Shown here: positions 43,672 through 53,719 of the stretch, one piece after another
Numbering within the stretch: the first letter of the stretch is position 1
Layout of the letters: each line of letters begins with the position of its first letter
Assembly: GCF_000725625.1 (NCBI RefSeq)
Contig: NZ_JOHS01000010.1
Span: 124,001-188,000, forward strand
DNA: 64,000 nt
Source of the DNA: Streptomyces sp. NRRL F-6676
Lineage (GTDB): Bacteria > Actinomycetota > Actinomycetes > Streptomycetales > Streptomycetaceae
Direction: 5' to 3'
Program-made: the position numbers and the translations under genes
Notes under the pieces: model-generated
Databases searched by the model: none
What the model was told of the DNA's origin: nothing
The model's input: the letters and a program-made list of their open reading frames with translations, nothing else

Positions 43672-46008
43672 ATGCCCAACCAGTCCGCAGGCGCTCCCGG
43701 CGAACGGCGGCTCGCCGTGCTCGAAGGCGTGCTGGAGCGCGTCACGTACGCCAACGAGGAGAACGGCTACACGGTCGCCCGGGTCGACACCGGCAGAGGC
43801 GCCGGTGACCTGCTCACGGTGGTCGGCGCGCTGCTCGGCGCGCAGGTGGGGGAGTCGCTGCGGATGGAGGGCCGCTGGGGCTCGCACCCGCAGTACGGCA
43901 AGCAGTTCCTCGTCGAGAACTACACGACGGTCCTGCCCGCCACCGTCCAGGGCATCCGGCGCTACCTCGGCTCAGGGCTGGTCAAGGGCATCGGACCCGT
44001 CTTCGCCGACCGCATCACCCAGCACTTCGGCGTGGACACCCTCACCATCATCGAGGAGGAGCCCAAGCGGCTCATCGAGGTTCCCGGGCTCGGCCCCAAG
44101 CGGACGAAGAAGATCGCCGACGCCTGGGAGGAGCAGAAGGCGATCAAGGAGGTCATGCTCTTCCTCCAGACCGTCGAGGTCTCGACGTCGATCGCGGTCC
44201 GCATCTACAAGAAGTACGGCGACGCCTCGATCTCCGTGGTGAAGAACCAGCCCTACCGGCTCGCCGCCGACGTCTGGGGCATCGGCTTCCTCACCGCCGA
44301 CAAGATCGCCCAGTCCGTCGGCATCCCGCACGACAGCCCGGAACGGGTGAAGGCCGGCCTGCAATACGCGCTCTCCCAGGCCACCGACCAGGGGCACTGC
44401 TACCTCCCCGAGGAGAAGCTGATCGCCGACGCGGTCAAGCTGCTCCAGGTGGACACCGGGCTCGTCATCGAGTGCCTGGCCGCGCTCGCCGCCGAACCGG
44501 AGAACCCGGAGGACGACCCCGGCGTCGTCCGGGAGAAGGTCCCCGACCCGGAGGGCGGCGACCCCGTCACCGCCGTCTACCTGGTGCCGTTCCACCGCGC
44601 CGAACTCTCCCTGGCGGGCCAGACGCTGCGGCTGCTGCGCGCCGACGAGGACCGGATGCCCGCCTTCGCGGACGTCGCCTGGGACAAGGCGCTCGGCTGG
44701 CTGAAGGAGCGCACGGGGGTCGAACTCGCGCCCGAACAAGAGGCCGCCGTCAAGCTGGCATTGACGCAGAAGGTCGCCGTGCTGACCGGCGGGCCCGGCT
44801 GCGGCAAGTCGTTCACCGTCCGCTCGATCGTGGAGCTGGCGCGGGCCAAGAAGGCGAAGGTGGTGCTCGCCGCGCCCACCGGGCGGGCCGCCAAGCGGCT
44901 CGCGGAACTGACCGGCGCCGAGGCGTCCACCGTGCACCGGCTGCTCGAACTCAAGCCCGGCGGCGACGCGGCCTACGACCGGGAGCGGCCGCTCGACGCC
45001 GACCTGGTCGTCGTCGACGAGGCCTCCATGCTGGACCTGCTGCTCGCCAACAAACTGGTCAAGGCCGTGCCGCCGGGCGCGCACCTGCTCTTCGTCGGGG
45101 ACGTCGACCAGTTGCCGAGCGTGGGCGCCGGGGAGGTGCTCCGGGACCTGCTGGCGCCCGGGAGTCCCGTGCCCGCCGTGCGGCTCACCCGGGTCTTCCG
45201 GCAGGCCCAGCAGTCCGGCGTGGTGACCAACGCGCACCGGATCAACGCCGGGCAGCACCCCGTCACCGAGGGCATGAAGGACTTCTTCCTCTTCGTCGAG
45301 GACGACACCGAGGAGGCCGGGCGGCTCACGGTCGACGTCGCCGCCCGCCGCATCCCGGCGAAGTTCGGGCTCGACTCCCGGCGGGACGTGCAGGTGCTCG
45401 CGCCCATGCACCGGGGCCCGGCCGGCGCGGGCGCGCTCAACGCACTGCTCCAGCAGGCCGTCACCCCCGGCCGCCCCGACGTGCCCGAGAAGCGGTTCGG
45501 CGGGCGGGTCTTCCGCGTCGGCGACAAGGTCACCCAGATCCGCAACAACTACGACAAGGGCGAGAACGGCGTCTTCAACGGCACCGTCGGCGTCGTCACC
45601 TCCCTCGACCCGGTCGAACAGCGGCTGACGGTACTGACCGACGAGGACGAGGAGGTGTCGTACGACTTCGACGAACTGGACGAACTGGCGCACGCCTACG
45701 CCGTCACCATCCACCGCTCCCAGGGCAGCGAGTACCCGGCGGTCGTGATCCCGGTGACCACCGGGGCCTGGATGATGCTCCAGCGCAACCTGCTCTACAC
45801 GGCGGTCACCCGGGCCAAGCGGCTGGTCGTCCTCGTCGGCTCCCGCAAGGCGATCGGCCAGGCGGTGCGCACGGTCTCGGCGGGCCGCCGCTGCACGGCG
45901 CTGGACTTCCGGCTCGCGGGATCCCGCCTTCCGGACAGAAATGATCGATCAAATGAGTCGCGAAGGTCACAGAGCACTTCCGGAACCGGGGTGAAGGCGG
46001 CAGGATGA
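43672..46008 (+). CDS. recD2: ATP-dependent RecD2-like DNA helicase
   Basis: 778 residues from ATG 43672. N-terminal OB-like region (LERVTYANEENGYTVARV), then helix-hairpin-helix repeats (GIGPVFADRITQHFG; VPGLGPKRTKKIADAW; DVWGIGFLTADKIAQSVG), and a superfamily 1B helicase core: motif I TGGPGCGKSFTVRSIVELA, AAPTGRAAKRLAELTGAEASTVHRLL, motif II VVVDEASMLDLLL, motif III LFVGDVDQLPSVGAGEVLRDLL, LTRVFRQ, and motifs V-VI VTIHRSQGSEYPAVVIPV and LLYTAVTRAKRLVVLVG. This is a stand-alone RecD2-type 5-to-3 helicase not dependent on RecBC. It is divergent from rbsR and followed by a hairpin. Confidence 0.94.
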   Translation: MPNQSAGAPGERRLAVLEGVLERVTYANEENGYTVARVDTGRGAGDLLTVVGALLGAQVGESLRMEGRWGSHPQYGKQFLVENYTTVLPATVQGIRRYLGSGLVKGIGPVFADRITQHFGVDTLTIIEEEPKRLIEVPGLGPKRTKKIADAWEEQKAIKEVMLFLQTVEVSTSIAVRIYKKYGDASISVVKNQPYRLAADVWGIGFLTADKIAQSVGIPHDSPERVKAGLQYALSQATDQGHCYLPEEKLIADAVKLLQVDTGLVIECLAALAAEPENPEDDPGVVREKVPDPEGGDPVTAVYLVPFHRAELSLAGQTLRLLRADEDRMPAFADVAWDKALGWLKERTGVELAPEQEAAVKLALTQKVAVLTGGPGCGKSFTVRSIVELARAKKAKVVLAAPTGRAAKRLAELTGAEASTVHRLLELKPGGDAAYDRERPLDADLVVVDEASMLDLLLANKLVKAVPPGAHLLFVGDVDQLPSVGAGEVLRDLLAPGSPVPAVRLTRVFRQAQQSGVVTNAHRINAGQHPVTEGMKDFFLFVEDDTEEAGRLTVDVAARRIPAKFGLDSRRDVQVLAPMHRGPAGAGALNALLQQAVTPGRPDVPEKRFGGRVFRVGDKVTQIRNNYDKGENGVFNGTVGVVTSLDPVEQRLTVLTDEDEEVSYDFDELDELAHAYAVTIHRSQGSEYPAVVIPVTTGAWMMLQRNLLYTAVTRAKRLVVLVGSRKAIGQAVRTVSAGRRCTALDFRLAGSRLPDRNDRSNESRRSQSTSGTGVKAAG

Positions 46009-46013
46009 GCAGG

Positions 46014-46036
46014 TTGGCGGCACTCAGTGCCGCCAA
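46014..46036 (+). terminator. Hairpin terminator after recD2-like gene
   Basis: Perfect inverted repeat TTGGCGGCACT / AGTGCCGCCAA around a single C, 6 bp after the helicase stop. Confidence 0.7.
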
Positions 46037-46142
46037 TGAGCCCAACGGCCGACCCCGAGTGCACGCTTCTGCGCCGAATGGGGGATGGTAGAGACAGTCA
46101 GGGCACCTCGAAGATGAGGCACTACGTCGGGTGAGGGAAGAC

Positions 46143-47432
46143 GTGAGCGACAACTCTGTAGTACTGCGGTTCGGCGACGGCGAATACACTTACCCGGTGG
46201 TCGACAGCACCGTCGGCGACAAGGGCTTCGACATCGGCAAGCTCCGCGCCCAGACGGGTCTGGTGACCCTGGACAGCGGCTACGGCAACACCGCCGCCTA
46301 CAAATCCGCCGTCACCTATCTCGACGGCGAGCAGGGCATCCTCCGCTACCGCGGCTACCCGATCGAGCAGCTGGCCGAGCGGTCGACCTTCCTGGAGGTC
46401 GCCTACCTGCTCATCAACGGTGAGCTGCCGACCGTCGACCAGCTCTCCTCGTTCAAGACCGAGATCACCCAGCACACGCTGCTGCACGAGGACGTCAAGA
46501 ACTTCTACAAGGGCTTCCCGCGCGACGCCCACCCGATGGCCATGCTGTCCTCGGTGGTCTCCGCGCTGTCCACGTTCTACCAGGACAGCCACAACCCGTT
46601 CGACGAGCAGCAGCGCGACCTCTCCACGATCCGGCTGCTCGCCAAGCTGCCGACGATCGCGGCGTACGCGTACAAGAAGTCGATCGGTCACCCGTTCGTC
46701 TACCCGCGCAACGACCTCGGCTACGTCGAGAACTTCCTGCGCATGACCTTCTCCGTGCCGGCCCAGGAGTACGACCTCGACCCGGTCGTCGTCTCCGCGC
46801 TGGACAAGCTGCTCATCCTGCACGCGGACCACGAGCAGAACTGCTCGACGTCCACCGTGCGCCTGGTCGGCTCCTCGCAGGCGAACATGTTCGCCTCGAT
46901 CTCCGCCGGCATCTCCGCGCTGTGGGGCCCCCTGCACGGCGGCGCCAACCAGTCCGTCCTGGAGATGCTCACGGGCATCCAGGCCTCCGGCGGCGACGTC
47001 GACACCTTCATCCGCAAGGTGAAGAACAAGGAGGACGGCGTCCGCCTGATGGGCTTCGGCCACCGGGTCTACAAGAACTTCGACCCGCGCGCCAAGATCA
47101 TCAAGGCCGCCGCGCACGACGTGCTCTCCGCCCTCGGCAAGTCCGACGAGCTGCTCGACATCGCGCTCAAGCTGGAGGAGCACGCGCTCTCCGACGACTA
47201 CTTCACCGAGCGCAAGCTCTACCCGAACGTCGACTTCTACACCGGCCTGATCTACCGCGCCATGGGCTTCCCGACCGAGATGTTCACGGTCCTCTTCGCC
47301 CTCGGCCGCCTCCCCGGCTGGATCGCCCAGTGGACCGAGATGATCAAGGAGCCGGGCTCCCGCATCGGCCGCCCGCGCCAGATCTACACGGGCGTGGTGG
47401 AGCGGGACTTCATCCCGGTGGAGGAGCGCTGA
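46143..47432 (+). CDS. citA: Citrate synthase
   Basis: 429 residues from GTG 46143, preceded by GGAAG 4-8 bp upstream; an in-frame GTG at 46131 is less likely. Type II (gluconeogenic length) citrate synthase condensing acetyl-CoA and oxaloacetate. Motifs: RYRGYPIEQLAERSTFLEVAYLLINGELP, LLHEDVKNFYKGFPRDAHPMAMLSSVVSALS, LILHADHEQNCSTSTVRLVGSS with a catalytic His, LWGPLHGGANQSVLEML with another His, and LMGFGHRVYKNFDPRA, which carries oxaloacetate-binding residues. The catalytic Asp region lies in LYPNVDFYTGLIYRAMGFP. It has its own upstream gap of 134 bp. Confidence 0.96.
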   Translation: MSDNSVVLRFGDGEYTYPVVDSTVGDKGFDIGKLRAQTGLVTLDSGYGNTAAYKSAVTYLDGEQGILRYRGYPIEQLAERSTFLEVAYLLINGELPTVDQLSSFKTEITQHTLLHEDVKNFYKGFPRDAHPMAMLSSVVSALSTFYQDSHNPFDEQQRDLSTIRLLAKLPTIAAYAYKKSIGHPFVYPRNDLGYVENFLRMTFSVPAQEYDLDPVVVSALDKLLILHADHEQNCSTSTVRLVGSSQANMFASISAGISALWGPLHGGANQSVLEMLTGIQASGGDVDTFIRKVKNKEDGVRLMGFGHRVYKNFDPRAKIIKAAAHDVLSALGKSDELLDIALKLEEHALSDDYFTERKLYPNVDFYTGLIYRAMGFPTEMFTVLFALGRLPGWIAQWTEMIKEPGSRIGRPRQIYTGVVERDFIPVEER

Positions 47433-48276
47433 CTCCGTAAGGGGCGCGGGGAACTGCGCACAACGGAGCGAAGCTCCGTAGGGGGGGGGCCGGGTCCGGG
47501 GGCGCAACCCCCGGGGACGATGGGGGTCCCCCTTGCTCGAACGAAGTTGAGAGCTTGAGGGAGGGTAGGGGCGGAGGGGGCGAAAAAACACCCCAGCCGC
47601 CACCTACCCCCCCGCACACGGCAGGTACGCGCACCCGCGCAGGCACGCGCACCCGCACACAAACGGCAGAAGGCGCCCTGGTACACCGGTCCCCCCACGG
47701 GCCGGCGACCAGGGCGCCTTCCCGTGTCCCGGTTCGGATTCCCCCCACGGGATCCGGCCGGGCGCCTAAGGACAGCGCCTGAATCGCTGTACGCACGGCC
47801 GGGCGAACCCCGCCGTGCCAAGGTGCCGCGGCTGACGCCGCGACGGTACTGCTGCCTGCCGGGACGCGCACGCGCGGGAGGGCCGCTCAAAGCTCCCCGG
47901 TGTACGTGCCCCGGCAACGCTTCCTCCGGCTCTCGACCGGCCACGGGCCTGCCTCGAGCAGAAGGCACCTCTCTCCGGGAACGTCCCCCAAGACATCCCC
48001 AGATGTCAGTCGCGCCCCCCAAGACGCTTCTGACATCGCCAACTTAGACCCACGAACCCCTTCGATGGTTACATTCACATCACTGTGATCTGCGTCTCTT
48101 GCATATGTCCCGAAGGTGCGCAAGTGCCTCGATATGGCGATCGAGACCCCAGCGTAAGGAAGATGCGCGAGCCTTGTGAAGAGCTTATGTGAGGCACGCT
48201 CCGGACTCTAGGGGGTCTCTTACCTCGTCATCAGAAGAATGCTCATCGTAATAATCTGAGGCCGTACGGCTTCGGC
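47433..48276. other. 844-bp intergenic region: stacked hairpins, dispersed repeat and possible small RNA
   Basis: 47441-47459 carries the dispersed GGGGCGCGGGGAACTGCGC element. Hairpins ACGGAGC/GCTCCGT (47463-47479) and CCGGGGG/CCCCCGG (about 47496-47514) follow, then a G-rich tract. A 14-bp stem GAAGGCGCCCTGGT / ACCAGGGCGCCTTC spans 47669-47721. From about 47768 to 47850 three further hairpins are stacked (ACAGCG..CGCTGT, CACGGC..GCCGTG, CCGCGGC..GCCGCG), and 48030-48270 is distinctly AT-richer than anything else here. On the minus strand these would lie downstream of an AT-rich promoter-like segment, ending at the 47669-47721 stem. No convincing protein gene is seen. Confidence 0.5.
47669..47721. 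terminator. Hairpin terminator (14-bp stem)
   Basis: Arms 47669-47682 and 47708-47721 are perfectly complementary (GAAGGCGCCCTGGT), with a 25-nt loop. It could terminate citrate synthase readthrough or a transcript arriving from the opposite strand. Confidence 0.7.
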
Positions 48277-50643
<2,367 letters not shown>

Positions 50644-50663
50644 GGCGTACCCGGTTCCGTTGC

Positions 50664-50903
50664 TCAGAGGGTGCCGACGAGCTCGAAGCCGGCCTCGTCC
50701 ACGGCGGCGCGGACGGCGGCCTCGTCGAGCGGGGCGGCGGAGACGACGGTGACCTCGCCGGAGGAGGCGACGGCCTTGACCGAGCTGACCCCGGCCAGCT
50801 CCGAGAGCTCACTGCCGACGGCGCCCTCGCAGTGCCCGCAGCTCATGCCGCTCACCTTGTAGACGGTGGTGACGCCGTTCTGGGTGTCGCTGGTGGAAGT
50901 CAT
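50664..50903 (-). CDS. copZ: Copper chaperone CopZ-like heavy-metal-associated protein
   Basis: 79 residues, a single HMA ferredoxin-like fold: [25 protein letters not shown], with the metal-binding MxCxxC motif (MSCGHC), then [14 protein letters not shown] and [16 protein letters not shown]. It carries Cu(I) to the adjacent ATPase. First gene of the copper operon; an imperfect inverted repeat typical of CsoR targets lies 57-73 bp upstream of its start. Confidence 0.94.
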   Translation of the reverse strand: MTSTSDTQNGVTTVYKVSGMSCGHCEGAVGSELSELAGVSSVKAVASSGEVTVVSAAPLDEAAVRAAVDEAGFELVGTL

Positions 50904-50959
50904 GCGGGTACTCCTCGGTGCTGTGCGTCGGTACTTATGGGGCCTACGGTACGCAGACT

Positions 50960-50976
50960 ATACCCCTAGGGGGTAT
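50960..50976. promoter_or_regulatory. CsoR-like copper operator
   Basis: ATACCCCTAGGGGGTAT is an inverted repeat with G/C tracts around TA, matching the TACCC...GGGTA pattern of actinobacterial CsoR operators. It sits upstream of copZ-copA and should release CsoR on Cu(I) binding. The csoR gene is not in this window. Confidence 0.8.
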
Positions 50977-51137
50977 CAGGCAAAGGTCCCGCCGCACCGG
51001 CGCGGGCCGACGGGTACCCCGGGCGGCACGCGAAGTGCTTCGACGTCACCGAAATGCTTCGGCACCCGAAGCGCCGGTTGCCACCCGGAGTACTGGTCGG
51101 CCCGCGCCCCCTGCCGGTTCCGCCGGTCCGCCGGCCG

Positions 51138-51338
51138 CTACCCGGTCCGCCGGCCGCGGTTGCCGGGGCGGGCGGCGACCCAGGCGCGGACGGTGTCCGC
51201 ATACCAGTAGGGTTTCCCGCCCTCCACGTGGTCGGGCGGGGGCAGCAGTCCGTGCTTGCGGTAGGAGCGCACGGTGTCCGGCTGCACCTTGATGTGCGCG
51301 GCGATCTCCTTGTACGACCAGAGCCGGCTTTCGGTCAT
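51138..51338 (-). CDS. Small MerR/excisionase-like helix-turn-helix protein
   Basis: 66 residues. LWSYKEIAAHIKVQPDTVRSYRKHGLLPPPDHVEGGKPYWYADTVRAWVAARPG is a complete MerR-like winged helix-turn-helix with no effector domain, as in excisionases and small DNA-binding adaptors. A GGGGAGGTGA ribosome site is present upstream of the start. No integrase or attachment site is near, so a phage excisionase role is unsupported; a small regulator is more likely. The target is unknown. Confidence 0.85.
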   Translation of the reverse strand: MTESRLWSYKEIAAHIKVQPDTVRSYRKHGLLPPPDHVEGGKPYWYADTVRAWVAARPGNRGRRTG

Positions 51339-51666
51339 CGGTTCACCTCCCCGCGAGTGCGCGGCGGCGGCCCGGGACGGGCCGGCGGGGGAGCCGCGCG
51401 CTGCGCTTGGCGATCACAAAGCCTGTGCGGGGTGAACGACGCAGGGTGACGACGGGCAAGGCGCTGTCGCGGTGCTGGGACGAACGGCTCGCGCTCTCGT
51501 GACGCCCGTAACGGAACCGATGCGTTCGTGGCCGTACGGACACGATGACGTCGACACGTCGTCCGAATGTCCGGACAAAGGATTGACATGACTCGCGCGC
51601 CCCGGCTAGACCTGTGTCCAGCCGGGGGCGAGGGGGCCGCCGGGGCGAACCGCTGTGAGGACCTTC
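51339..51666. promoter_or_regulatory. iolB promoter region with -35/-10 boxes, palindrome and leader hairpin
   Basis: TTGACA at 51583-51588 and TAGACC at 51607-51612 (18-bp spacer) fit a vegetative promoter for iolB. A perfect palindrome TGTCCGGACA (51568-51577) sits immediately upstream, a possible operator. CGCCCCGGCT (51598-51607) and AGCCGGGGGCG (51620-51630) can form a hairpin overlapping the -10 box. The first 200 bp, just upstream of the HTH gene, show no further clear element. Confidence 0.6.
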
Positions 51667-52503
51667 ATGAGCCGCACGACGACCGGAACCGGCAGCGCCG
51701 ACGGGCTGCACCTCCCGCACGGCAGCACCGCCCGCGGCCCGTACGCCCTCGACATCGACCCCGGACGGGCCGGCTGGACCCACAGCAGCCTGCGCGTCGT
51801 CGCCCTGGAACCGGGAGGCACACACACGTTCGACTCCGGCGACAGCGAGTGGCTCGTGGTGCCGCTGAACGGCGCCTGTACGGTCACCGCCGAGGACGAC
51901 GTCCTCCCACTCGCCGGACGGCCCGACGTGTTCGCCTCCGTCACCGACTTCGCGTACGTACCCCGCGACACCCACACCCAGATCGCCTCCGGCGCGGGAG
52001 GCCGCTTCGCCCTGGCAGGAGCGAAGTGCGAGCGCCGACTCCCCGCCCGCTACGGCCCCGCGCCGGAGGTACCCGTCGAGGACCGGGGCAGCGGCGACTG
52101 CGCCCGCCGCGTACGCAACTTCGCCGCCGCGGACACCTTCGACTGCGACCGGCTCATCGCCGTGGAGGTCATCACCCCCGGCGGCAACTGGTCCTCGTAC
52201 CCGCCGCACAAGCACGACGAGAACCGTCCGGGCGAGGAGACGGAGCTCGAGGAGATCTACTACTTCGAGATCGAGGGCGCCGGCGGCTTCGGCTACCAGC
52301 GGGTGTCGCCGTCACGGGAGGGCGGCGCCGACGTGCTGGCCGAGGTCCGCACGGGCGACACGGTCCTGGTGCCCGACGGCTGGCACGGCCCGTCCATCGC
52401 CCAGCCCGGCCACGACATGTACTACCTCAACGTCATGGCGGGCCCGGGCGAACGCGAGTGGCGCATCCGGTTCCACCCGGACCACGTGAACGGATACCGA
52501 TGA
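51667..52503 (+). CDS. iolB: 5-deoxy-glucuronate isomerase
   Basis: 278 residues from ATG 51667; an in-frame GTG at 51655 is possible. IolB converts 5-deoxy-glucuronate to 2-deoxy-5-keto-gluconate in myo-inositol breakdown. It has the double cupin of the family: GLHLPHGSTARGPYALDIDPGRAGWTHSSLRVVAL, ADTFDCDRLIAVEVITPGGNWSSYPPHKHDE with metal-binding His residues, EIYYFEI, and a C-terminal LVPDGWHGPSIAQPGHDMYYLNVMAGPGEREWRIRFHPDH. No other iol gene is in the window, so it is detached from the rest of the pathway. Confidence 0.93.
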   Translation: MSRTTTGTGSADGLHLPHGSTARGPYALDIDPGRAGWTHSSLRVVALEPGGTHTFDSGDSEWLVVPLNGACTVTAEDDVLPLAGRPDVFASVTDFAYVPRDTHTQIASGAGGRFALAGAKCERRLPARYGPAPEVPVEDRGSGDCARRVRNFAAADTFDCDRLIAVEVITPGGNWSSYPPHKHDENRPGEETELEEIYYFEIEGAGGFGYQRVSPSREGGADVLAEVRTGDTVLVPDGWHGPSIAQPGHDMYYLNVMAGPGEREWRIRFHPDHVNGYR

Positions 52504-52625
52504 CCCCGAAGGCGTCGTCGGCGCGTCCCGCCGGCGCCCCGGACGGCGCATTTCGCCGGGGCGCGGGTCGACGTCGCTCCCGCCTTCCGGCGACCCGCCC
52601 GCCCGTCCGCCGGCCCGCCGGCCCG

Positions 52626-53468
52626 TCAGTTCGCGTTCTTCACCGCGTCCGTGAGGTCGCCGACCTGAGCCGCGGGCGGGGCCGCTATGTCCTTGGTGGC
52701 GCCGAACTTGTCGAAGTTCATGGTGACCTTCATGGCGCCGAACCGCTGCGACATGCGCACCGGGAGGTCCTTGGCGCCCACCCAGACGTCCATGGTGATG
52801 CTGGAGGCGCCACCGGTCATCGAGCCGAAGAGGTTGTCCTCGTTGGCGTAGGCGTCCTTGAGCCTGCCCATGCCCTTCTGGTCGATCACGGCCCGGTAGT
52901 GGGTCGTGGACGTGCCGTTGACCTTCTCATCGCCCAGGTTCTTGACGTCGTCGGCGTACTTCAGGCTCTTCATGGACGCCGACGGGCTGGCTCCGCTGCC
53001 GGCCGAGTTGAGCGCGTCGGCGCCCGACTCGCCGAACACGGCCGAGCTGTCGACCTTCATCCACTCCTTCCCCGCCAGGGGGCCGGAGGGCTGCGGGTCG
53101 ACGTCGTAGTAGTAGGCACCATCCACGAACAGCGTGCGTACCGTCGGAGAGTCCGTGAGCGGCTCCATGTGGACCGCCTTGGTGTCCATCTCGACGTCGA
53201 ACGCGTATCCGTCGCCCCAGGAGTACGTGCCGTCCGCGGCGATCGGCTTGCCCGAGCCCAGGGTGGTGGTCATCCGCACCTCGGCGGAGCCCGACTGCTC
53301 GGTGCGGTCGGTGGCGCGGGACAGCGCCGCCATGATCATGTCCGTTTTGTGCGCGGCCTTGTCGACGGCGTCGGACGCCGACTTCGCGCCCGTCGAGCCG
53401 CACGCGGACGTGACGACCATGGCAGCCGCCGTCGTCCCCACCCAGGCCGCCGTGTACCTCAGCTTCAT
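52626..53468 (-). CDS. LppX/LprG-like secreted lipoprotein
   Basis: 280 residues from ATG 53468. The N-terminal lipobox VVTSACGS gives a lipidated Cys near residue 23. The mature part has a long beta-rich core (SAEVRMTTTLGSGKPIAADGTYSWGDGYAFDVEMD; GTSTTHYRAVIDQKGMG; ITMDVWVGAKDLPVRMSQRFGAMKVTMNFDKFG) like the LolA/LppX/LprG half-barrel fold, which binds lipids or hydrophobic ligands. It is divergent from the hydrolase-ABC fusion. It may be an envelope sensor or lipid carrier; no partner is evident. Confidence 0.8.
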   Translation of the reverse strand: MKLRYTAAWVGTTAAAMVVTSACGSTGAKSASDAVDKAAHKTDMIMAALSRATDRTEQSGSAEVRMTTTLGSGKPIAADGTYSWGDGYAFDVEMDTKAVHMEPLTDSPTVRTLFVDGAYYYDVDPQPSGPLAGKEWMKVDSSAVFGESGADALNSAGSGASPSASMKSLKYADDVKNLGDEKVNGTSTTHYRAVIDQKGMGRLKDAYANEDNLFGSMTGGASSITMDVWVGAKDLPVRMSQRFGAMKVTMNFDKFGATKDIAAPPAAQVGDLTDAVKNAN

Positions 53469-53719
53469 GAGTCCCCACCCGTAGCTGTGTTTCTGTGATT
53501 CATCTGTGCGCGGCAGCCTACCGGGCCCCACTGACAGCGCCCCGGTGAGCCCCGCGCCGACCTGGCCCGACGTCACCGCCACCGGCGGCGTGCGCCCTTC
53601 GGGCCCCCTCGCATACCGCGTCCGTGGTAGGCGGCCGGGGCCGTGTACCTCCACGGGAGGTCGGCGGGTCCACCCTCGGGACTGCTCCGGTTGTCGGTGA
53701 CGGCCCGTACCGTTGAGCC

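Noticed and set aside
47887..48123. A possible 78-residue minus-strand protein in the intergenic region
   Set aside because: No ribosome site at its start, no recognisable motif and atypical codon use; treated as possible RNA or regulatory DNA instead.
48105..48179. A 24-codon plus-strand reading frame (MSRRCASASIWRSRPQRKED...)
   Set aside because: No ribosome site and too short to support; could only be judged by ribosome profiling.
51138..51338. Phage or ICE excisionase
   Set aside because: The HTH protein fits in size, but no integrase, tRNA gene or att repeat is present nearby.
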